Assembly: GCA_000697665.1 (NCBI GenBank)
Contig: KL197738.1
Span: forward strand, 171,145-235,144
Reading direction: 5' to 3'
Length of the DNA: 64,000 bases
Source of the DNA: Jaapia argillacea MUCL 33604
Taxonomy: Eukaryota; Basidiomycota; Agaricomycetes; Jaapiales; Jaapiaceae
The position numbers and the translations under genes are program-made. The notes under the pieces were generated by a model. The model was not told the origin of the DNA. It saw only the letters and a program-made list of their open reading frames with translations, and did no database searches. Shown in pieces: positions 54,549 to 64,000 of this stretch (position 1 is its first letter; the number at the start of each line of letters is the position of its first letter).

Positions 54549-57484
54549 TCAAACACTCAAGGCATTCTTCCACCGCGCCCCTCCAACATCCCTCAATACT
54601 CTCTCTACCTCCATCTGTTCCAGATTCAGAATGACCCGTCTCTCATCATCGGGTTTCCTAGACACAGTAGCACCATCCTCAATCAGCATCGCGCGCGAGG
54701 CTAACAGCGAGTCCAGAATCATCCCAAGCTCTCCGGCGGTGGGCTTGCGCGTTGGATCATCTTCGCCAGTGAGGATGTTCATATATATCAGATGCTGATG
54801 CTGGACCTGTAAAACCAAGACAATGGGAGAATTCACTTCAATACATCAGGTTTGGAAGTATGATGGGGGGAGGACATACATTTCCCCACTTGACCTCCTC
54901 CACGCCCTCATTCTTGACGCATTTCAACAACGCAGCCAACATCAACCTCTCGTGAAAGCTACATTCCCGGATATATGCAGCTGTTGGGCTGTTCTGCATC
55001 ACCTTGATGACTTCTTTCACGTCATCCGTTCGAGCCGTGCGTTTGCGAGCGTGGACCAACTCTACAGTACGCCTGCCGTACCGTGATTTAGAACACGACG
55101 ACGTAAAGGTGGAGGGGGCTTACCTGCAAATATCAAGGACGCGACGAGCGTCACCGCTAATGGAAGACACCTTCATAGCAGCAAACTTGATCCCGTCGGC
55201 TGATATCACCTCTTGAACATCTTCTTTCAAACCTTCTTTGGAGCTCAACATCCTCGCATGAACGATTTTCTCAAGTTGAGGGGTAGTATACGGTTGGAAG
55301 TTTATTCGGATCATCCCTGCCACGACAAAATCAACCAGGATAACGAATGGGTAGAAGGGATAGGACGAACCGAGACGACTCCGTACTCGACCACTCATGA
55401 CACGTTCCGGAAGGTCCATCGTATTCGCAACAGCGATAACCACCAACTTCGACCCAACAAGCGTCGGCCAATTGAAGAAATTATAAACGACGTCTTGTTT
55501 CGCAGTCACCAATTGGTCCAGCTCGTCCATCAGTACTACACTAACAAACAAAGGTCCATCAGCTTTGCTTAGCGGTAAGGAGAGAGAGGTGTAACACACC
55601 AAGCGTGTCCACCAGGTCCGGTAGCGCTCCCACTGAAATGTTTCGTCAATTGCTTCAGAGCTTCTTTAGAACTAATCTTCAAATGTCCTTCTTCGGACAC
55701 GTCGTGCCCTGAAACTGCTTCCCATAGGAGACCATAAGCGGCCGAGGGTTCGGGGATTTTCAGGCCGTTGATCTCGACATAGGTGAAGGGGTTAGTTTCC
55801 TGGTAAAGGGAGGAGAGGGTACGACGGTTAGCGGAGAAGAAAAGGTGAGGTGGTGCATTGGCTTACACTATTCTGGGCCATTCGCTTGAGTTCTCGGACG
55901 ATAGCATGCACAGTAGCCGTCTTCCCTGTCCCAGGCACACCAGAAATATCTACCATGGTTCCAGTCATAATCAGTGTCAAAAACCTCGATACAAAAGACA
56001 AACTCATACTCACAAACACAACCCCCACTCCCCTCCTCAACCAACTCCTCAACACATCTCAACACCCTCTTATACTCCTCTTCTCTACAAACCAGCTCGT
56101 CAGGTCTAGCGCCTACATGCAACACATGCATAGCTCTCAACCAAGGGTCTTTGCCGATTTTGGCCAGTTCGGTTTGGAGGGAGTGGGCTTGGGAGGTTGC
56201 ATCTGGAGGTGGTGGACGGAGTTTGGTGGAGGAACGACGAGCGCGAAGACGAAGTGCTGCTTTGGAGTGGGGGGTTGGGGCTGCTAGGGAGGTAGCAGCG
56301 GTGCCGGGAACGGGACGTTTCCGACGCGGGGTACGGGGTGTGCGAGGGGTGCGGGGCGTTGTGGGAGGTGCTGGCGAGGCGGCACGTTTACGTTTCTTTG
56401 ATGGTGTCTTTGGAGGTTCGGAAGGTTGGTTCCTCGATTCCTCTTCCACGTCGCCGTCCGGGGATGCTTCATGGTCCCCATCGTCATCGCCTACCTCCTC
56501 CTCAATCTCCATGTCGATCTCCTTCTTGGCCCTCGTCACTCTCTTTCTCGGACTCTTCTTCGGGCTGGCTTTTACACTCACAACGTCCTCAACGTCCTCC
56601 ACAGTAACATTCCAAACATCGCCAGTCCAACTACCGTCGTCGTCGTCTTCCTCGCTACACAGAGCGCGTCGTCGATGATCCTCCCAATCAAATTCGTAAT
56701 ACAACCCACGTCGGCCGTCCATTGCAGAGCCACAGAAGAATGCATTCTGTTCGACGATATGGCTAGTCGAGCCTCCACCTAGCTTGGCGCGTTTGGAGAA
56801 GGAAGTCGCCCAGGCGGTCGAGCTGCGGGGCTCGGCGCGTTCGGATGGGATACTGGATACTGTGCAGTGAGACATGATGGCGGAAGGGTGGACAGTGGCC
56901 GAGGATGCCAGAGAGTAATAGATCTCGTTCTAGAGGCCAGCGTTAGCTAAACTCCAATACGAAGCGTATCAATACTTGCTCACCTCGAAATGATCTCTCT
57001 TTGCACGGATGGTAGCTAGTTCAGCAGGTCGTAGGAACCAATGCACTCTCACTCGCATCTTCTCCTCTTCGCTGCTCCTATCTTCTTCGTCCATGGGCCT
57101 AACTTCCCACATTGCAACAATAACACCAACACTTGGTCTATTGGAGTTGGTGCTGACCAAAACCGTATCACCAACACTAAATAAGTCATCTCCTCTCCCT
57201 TTCTCCTTTCCCTTCCTCATTCGCGTGGTTCGACCCACTCTGGGGAGTAAGCTCGTGTTACGACGAAAGAAAGCCGTGTAGAACAAAGTTTCTGTGGGTT
57301 GTTCGGCATCGAGCTGTTCTTCATTGTACAGATCACTTGCTTGCGTAGGTCGGCTCAGCACAGGCGCCGTTGACCAGACTGTGGAGAGATTAGAGTTGGT
57401 GTCGGCAGGTTGTGATGGTTCAACAACTGGCTGATATCGCTGCGATTTACGCGTAGGAGTTATAGGCTCGAGTTTTCTGACCAT
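54549..57484 (-). CDS. ORC1: Origin recognition complex subunit 1
   Basis: The AAA+ ATPase subunit of the complex that marks replication origins. Start MVRKLEPITPTRKSQRYQ at 57484; stop at 54549. The N-terminal exon carries a BAH-type nucleosome-binding domain (DDLFSVGDTVLVST, GVIVAMWEVRP, RVRVHWFLRPAEL). The next exon has a long basic, phosphorylatable linker with TPRTPRTPRTPR. The AAA+ part has Walker A GVPGTGKTA (about 55940), NPFTYVEINGLKIPEP, Walker B VVLMDELDQL (about 55540), sensor-1 IAVANTMDLPERV and sensor-2 region SGDARRVLDICR. The C-terminal winged-helix exons end RDVGGARWKNALSV. It looks complete. Its 5' end is copied at 60962-61587. Confidence 0.93.
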
Positions 57485-58587
57485 GATGGTGGTACCGGTT
57501 TGAGAAATGAAGGTCCAAATCGCGTCCACAAGGGGTACATACTGATCACGTTCACATGACTTGTGACCAAGTCGCCGCAACTGCCGACTTCGTATTGCGG
57601 CTAGTGTCCTCGCAGTTTAGGCCATCTCTGGCTCTGATATTGTGCTACAATCCACAAAATTACTCGTGAGCCCACCTAATATATCCCTACTGGTTTTTCC
57701 GTCTCGACCTTTGCTACTTGGGCTAGGTCAACTTCGCGAGCTCAGGCTGCAGATCGTACAGAGACGTACCGTTTATCCTTTGTTGAAAGGAGTTCTAACC
57801 AGGACCGACTGCTTTTACGCTTGAGCCATTCTTTGGCACGCCAAATTACTCTGGCTGCAACGGGGTCCTTTCGCGATGAGCAGTCGAACCACCCGCAGCA
57901 TTCCCTTTGTGCAAACAGCCGCATTCCGCCTCGTAGTTATTCGCGCCAGTTTAATGAACGAACCGTCATGCACTGCGGCATGGGGTATTGCCCCACAGTC
58001 AATCGACTCTGCCGCCGGCCTCGTGTCCGCTTGTCTGTTGTCCAATGGGTCAACTTTTCGCCAAGAAACATTGGTATTGATTACACCGCGTACGAGTTCA
58101 AGTTGGTGATGATGATGGATTCTGTAGCGCCGCTGCGCACAACTACGAGTACAGATGCGGGGCAGGTACCACCATGCACGGCTTTCACCCTCCTAGAACC
58201 CAATTTGCTCACTCGTTCAGTTGGTGGAACCAGAAATACTTAAGGACTCAGATTCCAGGAGTCTAGAAGTTTTTGGTGAGAGGTGAGGATTTTCTGTGCT
58301 AGATTGAACGGTTGCCATGATTGAAATTTACTTCTATTAAGGTTGTTGCACCCATTCAACAATTTGATCTCCGCCCCCCCGCTAGTTCAGCGCTTGTGTT
58401 AGCAGCTGCCCTTCGTCTGTTCTTCTCTTCTGCGTTGTCGATCATCCGGTCCATACAAGCGCAGGGTTTTAATATGGGTATCCTGCTGACGAATTTCTTC
58501 ATCGGTCATCCCAGCGTCTCTCCCCGCTAGGGATCAGTGTCAGGATCGCCAGCAGACTGCCATAGTTCTCAAACGACTCAGCAAACG
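57485..58587. other. Divergent intergenic region between ORC1 and the DUF6533 gene
   Basis: About 1.1 kb. It should hold both promoters. It is duplicated with the rest of the segment (compare 61588-62593). No gene is seen. Confidence 0.5.
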
Positions 58588-60050
58588 ATGGCGCTCGCTG
58601 CTCATGACGCGTTAATGATCAATTATAGCGCTCGTATGTACCGTCTTTCCCTAATTGTTCTGTCGAATCCTGATCCTGCACTCTACTACTGTAGTATCTT
58701 CTATAGCGTTCTTGGTCTGGGATCTTCTGTTAACATTCGACGATGAGGTGACCTATATCTGGCCGTACGTTTCAACCCCTCCAAACATTGCCAAGTCTAC
58801 CAACTGACTTCAGCCCTTTCCCCCCAGCCAACCCAAACGGTCACCGTCGAAATGGCTCTTCCTGTTTACTCGATACTACTCACTCGTGTGCCAAATGTCG
58901 GTCTGCCACTTCTGAATCATCACTTCCCACGTCTCGACCTCAATTTCGATTGACGCATTGCTTCTATATCATCAGGGCATTATTTCTCAGATCTCTCGGA
59001 CTATTTGGAACATCCTATTCCTACCGTGCATGTCTCTCATGGGTGGCATTCCAATCGACATCACTCGGAGCATTGACGGTATCCGTCGAGCTTATACTAA
59101 CGATAAGAGGTACTATCCCCCTACAACTTCCGCTGTTCCCCCCAATCAGCGTCTCACGGCGTTACACACACGTCCCAGTTTACGCCCTATATGCTGGTAG
59201 CAGACATATCCGGATATTTATAGTCGCTCTGTTCACTTTCGAGCAAGTCGCGATGATGCCTTGCTTGATCATCACACTCTCTCGAACGCGTTTTACGACC
59301 GGTTGTATCGCCGCAGTCACAAAGTCTGGTATTGTATTCCTTGCCATCTTCGCGTAAGTTAGCCTCCAACTTCTTTCGTGGACCTCCTGAATTGACCCTT
59401 TACGGTCTCAACAGCACAACATCCTTGATGAACCAAATAGTTCTCTTCGTTCTGGCATTATACAAATCGATCGAGGCGATTCGTAAATCACACGGGAGGT
59501 GTAGAGTGGCGACTATCGTAGCTCGCGATAGCTTATGGGTTTTCATTCTTATTACTTGTGTGTCTACCGCTCAGATTCGTTCACTCGGGGATCATCATCT
59601 GAACTTCACCTCGTAGTTGTCTTAGTGATTGAAGGATTTCTTTTTCAGTTTCTCGGACCTGTGATGCAGACATGGTTATTCACGTGAGTATCCCTCATGT
59701 CCTTGCCCCCTCACATCTCCCCGACCAAAGATCCCCTACAGCTGGATGTTATCGATTTTCACATTTTCGGTGAGCTCTCCATCAAACCCCTCCCACCTTA
59801 CCCGTACACATTCCTCACTCGGAGCGACCCACAGAGCTGCCGACTAATACTCAACATCTGTCGCTTGGGAGCGAAAGGCTCTTCGGTCGGGATGGAACCC
59901 GACGAGGTGGTGTTGACGTCCAATATGGAAGGTATCTTGTTGGACGTGCTTCATCCACCGCAGGTTAGGACGTGTCATTCGGGGGGAATGACGCGTTTGA
60001 GGGTGGGAGGTGCTCGAGTCGACGACACAAATATGATAATCAGGGTTTGA
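58588..60050 (+). CDS. DUF6533 seven-helix membrane protein, paralogue 1
   Basis: A large mushroom family of unknown function. In-frame exons: 58588-58633, 58695-58764, 58828-58896, 58976-59109, 59179-59353 and one from 59415; at least one more exon carries the end at 60050. Start MALAAHDALMINYSAL. The DUF6533 signature is FLVWDLLLTFDDEVTYIWP followed after an intron by SKWLFLFTRYYSLVCQM. Later helices are in CLSWVAFQSTSLGALTVSVE, VYALYAGSRHIRIFIVALF and NQIVLFVLALYKSIEAI; RDSLWVFILIT precedes the last pair. The tail contains SCRLILNICRLGAK, the typical end of the family. The role may be signalling or sensing but is not known. Confidence 0.82.
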
Positions 60051-60961
60051 TGTTCTGATCAGCCTATCGCCTCACTTTGCATATTGTGAAATGTACTGGT
60101 ATTCATCCGAGTGGAGGAATGTAGAATACGGGGGATTTATATAGATGGAGGATATCTGATGGTTATCAATCCTTTCCTCGCCTCGAGCGCATCGGCGAGT
60201 GTACTCAGTAATCCTATGTAAACGAGTCTGAAGCTCAGAGTATGGGACGAATGAACGTAATCTGTGCTGCACTGTCATGCCACATATCTTAAGCAACGCT
60301 AAAGCAGACACTGACCGCAAGCAAACAAAGGAGAGAATGAAAGGGAAGTCTGAGTTGGGTAGCAGTCAAGAGCAGTCAATGATAAAACAAAAACAAAAAA
60401 CAAGGGAGGACGAGATCCCTTTCTTGGAACTTGAAGCTTGAAGGGAAGAAGACTGGAAAACGTAATGAAAAGCTATCGTGTTGCTTGCGAGACTGATAAT
60501 CTTATGGGGAAACCTCGATCGAAGGCACCAACATGCTCTGTAGACGAGCAATTAGGGTAGGTGATATAAGAAGGCGAGAATTACAGGGAGCCCAGCAATG
60601 AACAGCGAGCACGGTGGTGGTGATAGTAGGGAAAGGGGGAGAAGGTACTACTATTCGCAGCGACCGGACAATCTTAGATCTTCCGGGACCGCAGGTAAAT
60701 TGCCCTCCCACTCATGAGTCGTCTGGGTCTCCTGTGTCTCACACATACTCTCCGGGTCCTCCTCCCGACTCGTACAGAGACAGCGAAATCTCTCCAGTAT
60801 ATCCACCATACTGGACGGATCCAACCCACAACAACCTTGCATTACCTTCGTCAGAACGCACGAGTGGCGGATCTCGACAATTGCAACACCAAACGCATGG
60901 CTCGCCGGGCAAGGACTCAGGGCCGTTGGTCCTGGGTTCAAGTCAGAAGGAAGGCCCGGTG
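60051..60961. other. Spacer between the two duplicated segments
   Basis: About 0.9 kb not found in the other unit. It contains the DUF6533 gene's 3' flank and short open frames without recognisable domains, including a 122-codon Pro/Ser-rich plus frame at 60614-60982 that runs across the duplication junction and is probably not a gene. Confidence 0.45.
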
Positions 60962-61587
60962 GGATGCTGGATACCGCAGTGAGATATGATGGCGGTAGGG
61001 TGGACAGTGGCTGAAGATGCGTAATAGATCTCGTTCTAGAGACCAACGTGAGATCAACTCCAACGCGAAAGTATCAGTACTTGATCACCTCGAAATGGTC
61101 TCTCTTTGCACGGATGGTAGCTAACTCAGCAGGCCGCAGGAACCAATGCACTCTCACTCGCATCTTCCTCTCTTCATTGCTCCCCTCTTCTTCGCCTATC
61201 GGCCGAACTTCCCACATTGCAACAATGGCGCCAACACTTGGTCTATTGGAGTTGGTACTGACCAAAACCGTGTCACCGACACTAAACAAGTCATCTGCTC
61301 TCCCTTTCTCCTTTCCCTTCCTCGTGCGCGTGGTTCGACCCACTCTGGGGAGTAAGCTCGTTTACGACGAAAAAAGCCGTGTAGAATAAGTTTCTGTGGG
61401 TTGTTCGGCATCGAGCTGTTCGTCGTTGTACAGATCACTTGGTTGTGTAGATCGGGTCAGCACAGGCACCGTTGACCAGACTGGTAGGGAGATCAGAGTT
61501 GGTGTCGGCAGGTTGTGAGGGTTCAACAATTGGCTGATATCGTTGTGATTTACGCGTAGGAGTTACAGGCTCGAGTTTTCTGACCAT
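60962..61587 (-). pseudogene. Truncated ORC1 copy (5' exons only)
   Basis: Carries the BAH-domain exon (DDLFSVGDTVLVST, AIVAMWEVRPIGEEE, RVRVHWFLRPAEL) and the start of the next exon, then ends at the duplication edge. There is no ATPase part, so it cannot replace Orc1. Compared with the true gene it has three single-base losses near 61365-61390, which together restore the length frame but change the residues between. The start ATG (61587) is kept. It could still be transcribed from the copied promoter and yield an isolated BAH fragment, but decay is the likelier reading. Confidence 0.82.
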
Positions 61588-62593
61588 GATGGTGGTACAG
61601 GCTCAAGAAATGAAAGTCCAAAATGACTTGTGACCTTGAAATCCTTGCAACTGGACCCCTTCTGACTTCGTATCGCTGATGCCTTCGCAGTTTGGGCTAT
61701 CTCTAGCTCTGACATTGTGCTGCAATCCACAAATTCTTCATGACCCCACCTAATATAGCCCTGTTGATTTTTTCATCTTGCCCTTTGCCACCCGCCAGGC
61801 CCCAAGTCGACTTTGTAAGGTTCAGGTCGTACCGTTCATCTTCTGTTGCAAAAGCTCTAACCAGGACCCACTGGTTTTACACATGTCATTCTTTGGCACG
61901 CCAAATTACTCCAACTGTAACGGGGTCCTTTCAAGTTGTGCTGATGACAAAGGACAATCGGTCAAACTCTTTCGCGAGGAGCAGTCGAACCACCTGCACC
62001 GCTCCCCTTGTGCAAACAGCCGCATTCCGTCTCGCACTCTTTATGTTCCTCGCGGTAGTTTTCAATGGAAGAAGCAGAAGATTTACCCCCAATTTACGCG
62101 ATTCTGCCGTCGGCTCTGTGTCCACTTCTTCGCAGTGAGCCTAACGTTTATCAAGAAGTATCGCTATTGATTGTATTTTACATGCGACTTTGACCAGTAC
62201 CTCCTAGAATCCAATGCGCTCAGCCTCTCGCCCACTCGGCTGATGTACCAGAAACTAAGTACCCAGACTCGAAGAGTCCAGCAGAACTTCCCTGTTGAGA
62301 CTCGAGAGATGAAGATTTTTTATCCGTCATGGAACGGTCCCTGTCTTTGAAATTGCTTCCGTTAAAGTTATTGCACCAATCAACGAACATCGGCGGCCGC
62401 TCGCTCGCAGTTACCCATTACGCTCTTTTGTAACTCTTCTGGCCTGCACTGTCCAATCCATTTAAACGCGAAATGCTTTAAGGTGGATATCCTGCTGACA
62501 CCATTGGTCGTTTGTCATCCCCGTCCTCTCCCTTCACGCTCGGGATCAGCGTCAGCGTTGGTGCCCCGTTATTGTGAAATGACCGAGCAAACG

Positions 62594-64000
62594 ATGGCGT
62601 CCGCTGCTCACGACACATTAATGATCAATTACAGCTCTCGTATGTACTGTCTCCAACTTATTGTATTGTCGAATGCTGATGTCGCAACCCACTACCGCTG
62701 CAGTATCTTCTATAGCATTCTTGGTCTGGGATATTATGGTAACATTCGATGAGGAGGTGGCATATATCTGGCCGTACGTTCTAACCTCTTCAGACGTAAC
62801 CGACTCGACCGACTGACTTCAGCCCCTCCCCAGTCAACCGAAGCGGTCACCGTCGAAATGGCTCTTCCTCTTTACTCGGTATTTCTCACTCGCATGCCAA
62901 ATGTCAGTCTCTCGCTCAACATCTCGTCCTTCACGTCCATTATTTTGACCCACCCATCTTCTTTTTATATCCTCAGAGCACTATTCGCCAGATCCATCGG
63001 AATATTTGAGACATCCAACTCCATCCCCCGCGGATGTATCTCCTGGCTGGTTTTCCAATCGATATCAGCCCAAGCAATGATGACATCCGTCGAGCTTATC
63101 TTAATGATCAGAGGTACGACCCCCCTCACAACTGTTTCCCATCAACCGCTAACAGTGTTACATACATACCTCAGTTTACGCACTATATGCTGGTAGTCGA
63201 CACATCAGGATGTTCATTGTAGCTCTGTTCGGGTTCGGGTTCAGCATTACTATACCCTCCTTATCAATGTCACTTGCTCAAATACGTTTCACAACTGACT
63301 GTTCACCAAAAGCCACTAGTGTGGTATATCGTTTTATCTTAGCGTCGGTCCCTTCCCTTCTTCAGTGTATCCATTGAACTGACCCTGCTGGCATCACATA
63401 TCATCTGCAGGACGACATGCTTGATGAATCAAATACTTCTTTGCGTTCTGGCATTGTACAAATCAATCAAAACGATTCATAAATCGCACAGGAGGAATAG
63501 AGTAGCGAGTGTTGTAGCTCGCGATAGTTTATGGGTTTTCCTTCTTATCACTGGTGTGTCCATTGCTCGAATTCTTACGCTCGAGGTTCATGAACTCAAC
63601 TTCACCCAAGCTGTCTTACCACTTGAAGGATTGCTGTGGCAGTTCCTCGGGCCCGTGATGCGGACATGGATATTTACGTGAGTTTATTTCCACGTCTTTG
63701 GGCTCTTGCATCTCCCTGACCATAATATACTGTTGGCCATGGTAGCTGGGGAATGTCGATCTTAACATTCTCGGTAGGAGCCTTCTCAAACCCTCATCAC
63801 GTTACCCACATACATTTCGCAGAGCTGCCGACTCGTACTCAATATTTGTCGCTTGGGAGCGAAACACTCGTCGGACGGGACGGAACCCGACGAGGTAGTG
63901 TTGACGTCCAACTTGGAAGGCATCATGTTGGATGTATTCGATCCACCACAGATTAGAACGTGCGATTCGGGGAGGATGACGCGTTTGAGGGGGGGGGGTT
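62594..64000 (+). CDS. DUF6533 seven-helix membrane protein, paralogue 2 (3' end off the window)
   Basis: Second copy from the tandem duplication, same exon plan. Start MASAAHDTLMINYSS. Landmarks kept: TFDEEVAYIWP, KWLFLFTRYFSLACQM, CISWLVFQSIS, NQILLCVLALYKSI and RDSLWVFLLIT. Changes from paralogue 1 are spread through the gene, and many are silent or conservative, which suggests it has stayed under some selection. The visible part ends in the cytoplasmic tail (VVLTSNLEGIMLDV); the stop is not in the window. Confidence 0.78.

Larger units (their letters stand above)
56843..60050. repeat. Segmental tandem duplication, unit 1
   Basis: From within the second ORC1 exon to the end of the DUF6533 gene. 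It matches 60962-64000 at an offset of about 4.1 kb, for example TTTGCACGGATGGTAGCTA at 57000 and 61106. This unit carries the complete ORC1 gene, so it is likely the source. Confidence 0.88.
60962..64000. repeat. Segmental tandem duplication, unit 2
   Basis: Second copy; runs to the window edge. Its left breakpoint falls inside the ORC1 coding region, which shows that the duplication cut the gene and did not copy it whole. Confidence 0.88.

Noticed and set aside
60614-60982. 122-codon plus frame as a gene
   Set aside because: It runs over the duplication breakpoint and has no domain or splice support.
1-64000. tRNA or rRNA genes
   Set aside because: I saw no cloverleaf-like A and B box pair or ribosomal sequence on either strand, though a short tRNA could be missed by eye.

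Overview
The window looks like a chromosome piece from a mushroom-forming basidiomycete (Agaricomycetes). Coding exons are short and split by 40-65 base GT-AG introns. The gene content fits too: AA9 cellulose-attacking enzymes, a DUF6533 seven-helix protein pair, a KDZ DNA transposon with its usual fungal partner genes, and a chromodomain-bearing Ty3/Gypsy element. No species is claimed.

Left part (1-16.7 kb). Bases 1-8950 are a tandem array of four minus-strand AA9 lytic polysaccharide monooxygenase genes; the first runs off the left edge. All have the same seven-exon plan where visible and a TATA box exactly 67 bases from the ATG. A DHHC palmitoyltransferase (8952-10562) follows. Then come about 4 kb in which I cannot resolve a gene with confidence, and an AT-rich stretch with a small P-loop GTPase (14691-15886), a 77-base tandem repeat and exons of an unknown gene.

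Middle (17-40.5 kb). One very large nested mobile block. The outer shell is a Ty3/Gypsy chromovirus copy on the minus strand (17057-40488) with two 538-base LTRs and a perfect 5-base target duplication, CAACC. A KDZ DNA transposon of about 12.7 kb (about 19486-32186) sits inside it. It carries a CxC2-KDZ transposase, a TET/JBP-family dioxygenase, a protein with an RNase H1 N-terminal-type domain, and a decayed accessory gene. Two further solo LTRs of the same broad family, one solo LTR of another family and a TA-flanked MITE are inserted in the block. The order of events can be read from the nesting.

Right part (41-64 kb). Ordinary host genes: an F-box protein, the kinetochore subunit Dsn1/Mis13, indoleamine 2,3-dioxygenase (tryptophan to NAD pathway), cytochrome c, a noncoding zone with roughly 0.9-kb tandem repeats, the origin recognition subunit Orc1 and a DUF6533 seven-helix protein. 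The segment holding the 5' end of ORC1 and the DUF6533 gene is duplicated in tandem about 4.1 kb further on. This leaves a truncated ORC1 copy and a second, probably functional DUF6533 paralogue cut by the right edge.

The most interesting part is the KDZ transposon with its TET/JBP gene. That gene is open across four exons, but the first iron-ligand motif reads H-x-N where H-x-D is expected. The LTRs around it differ mostly by the changes expected from deamination of methylated CpG, the substrate context of TET/JBP enzymes.
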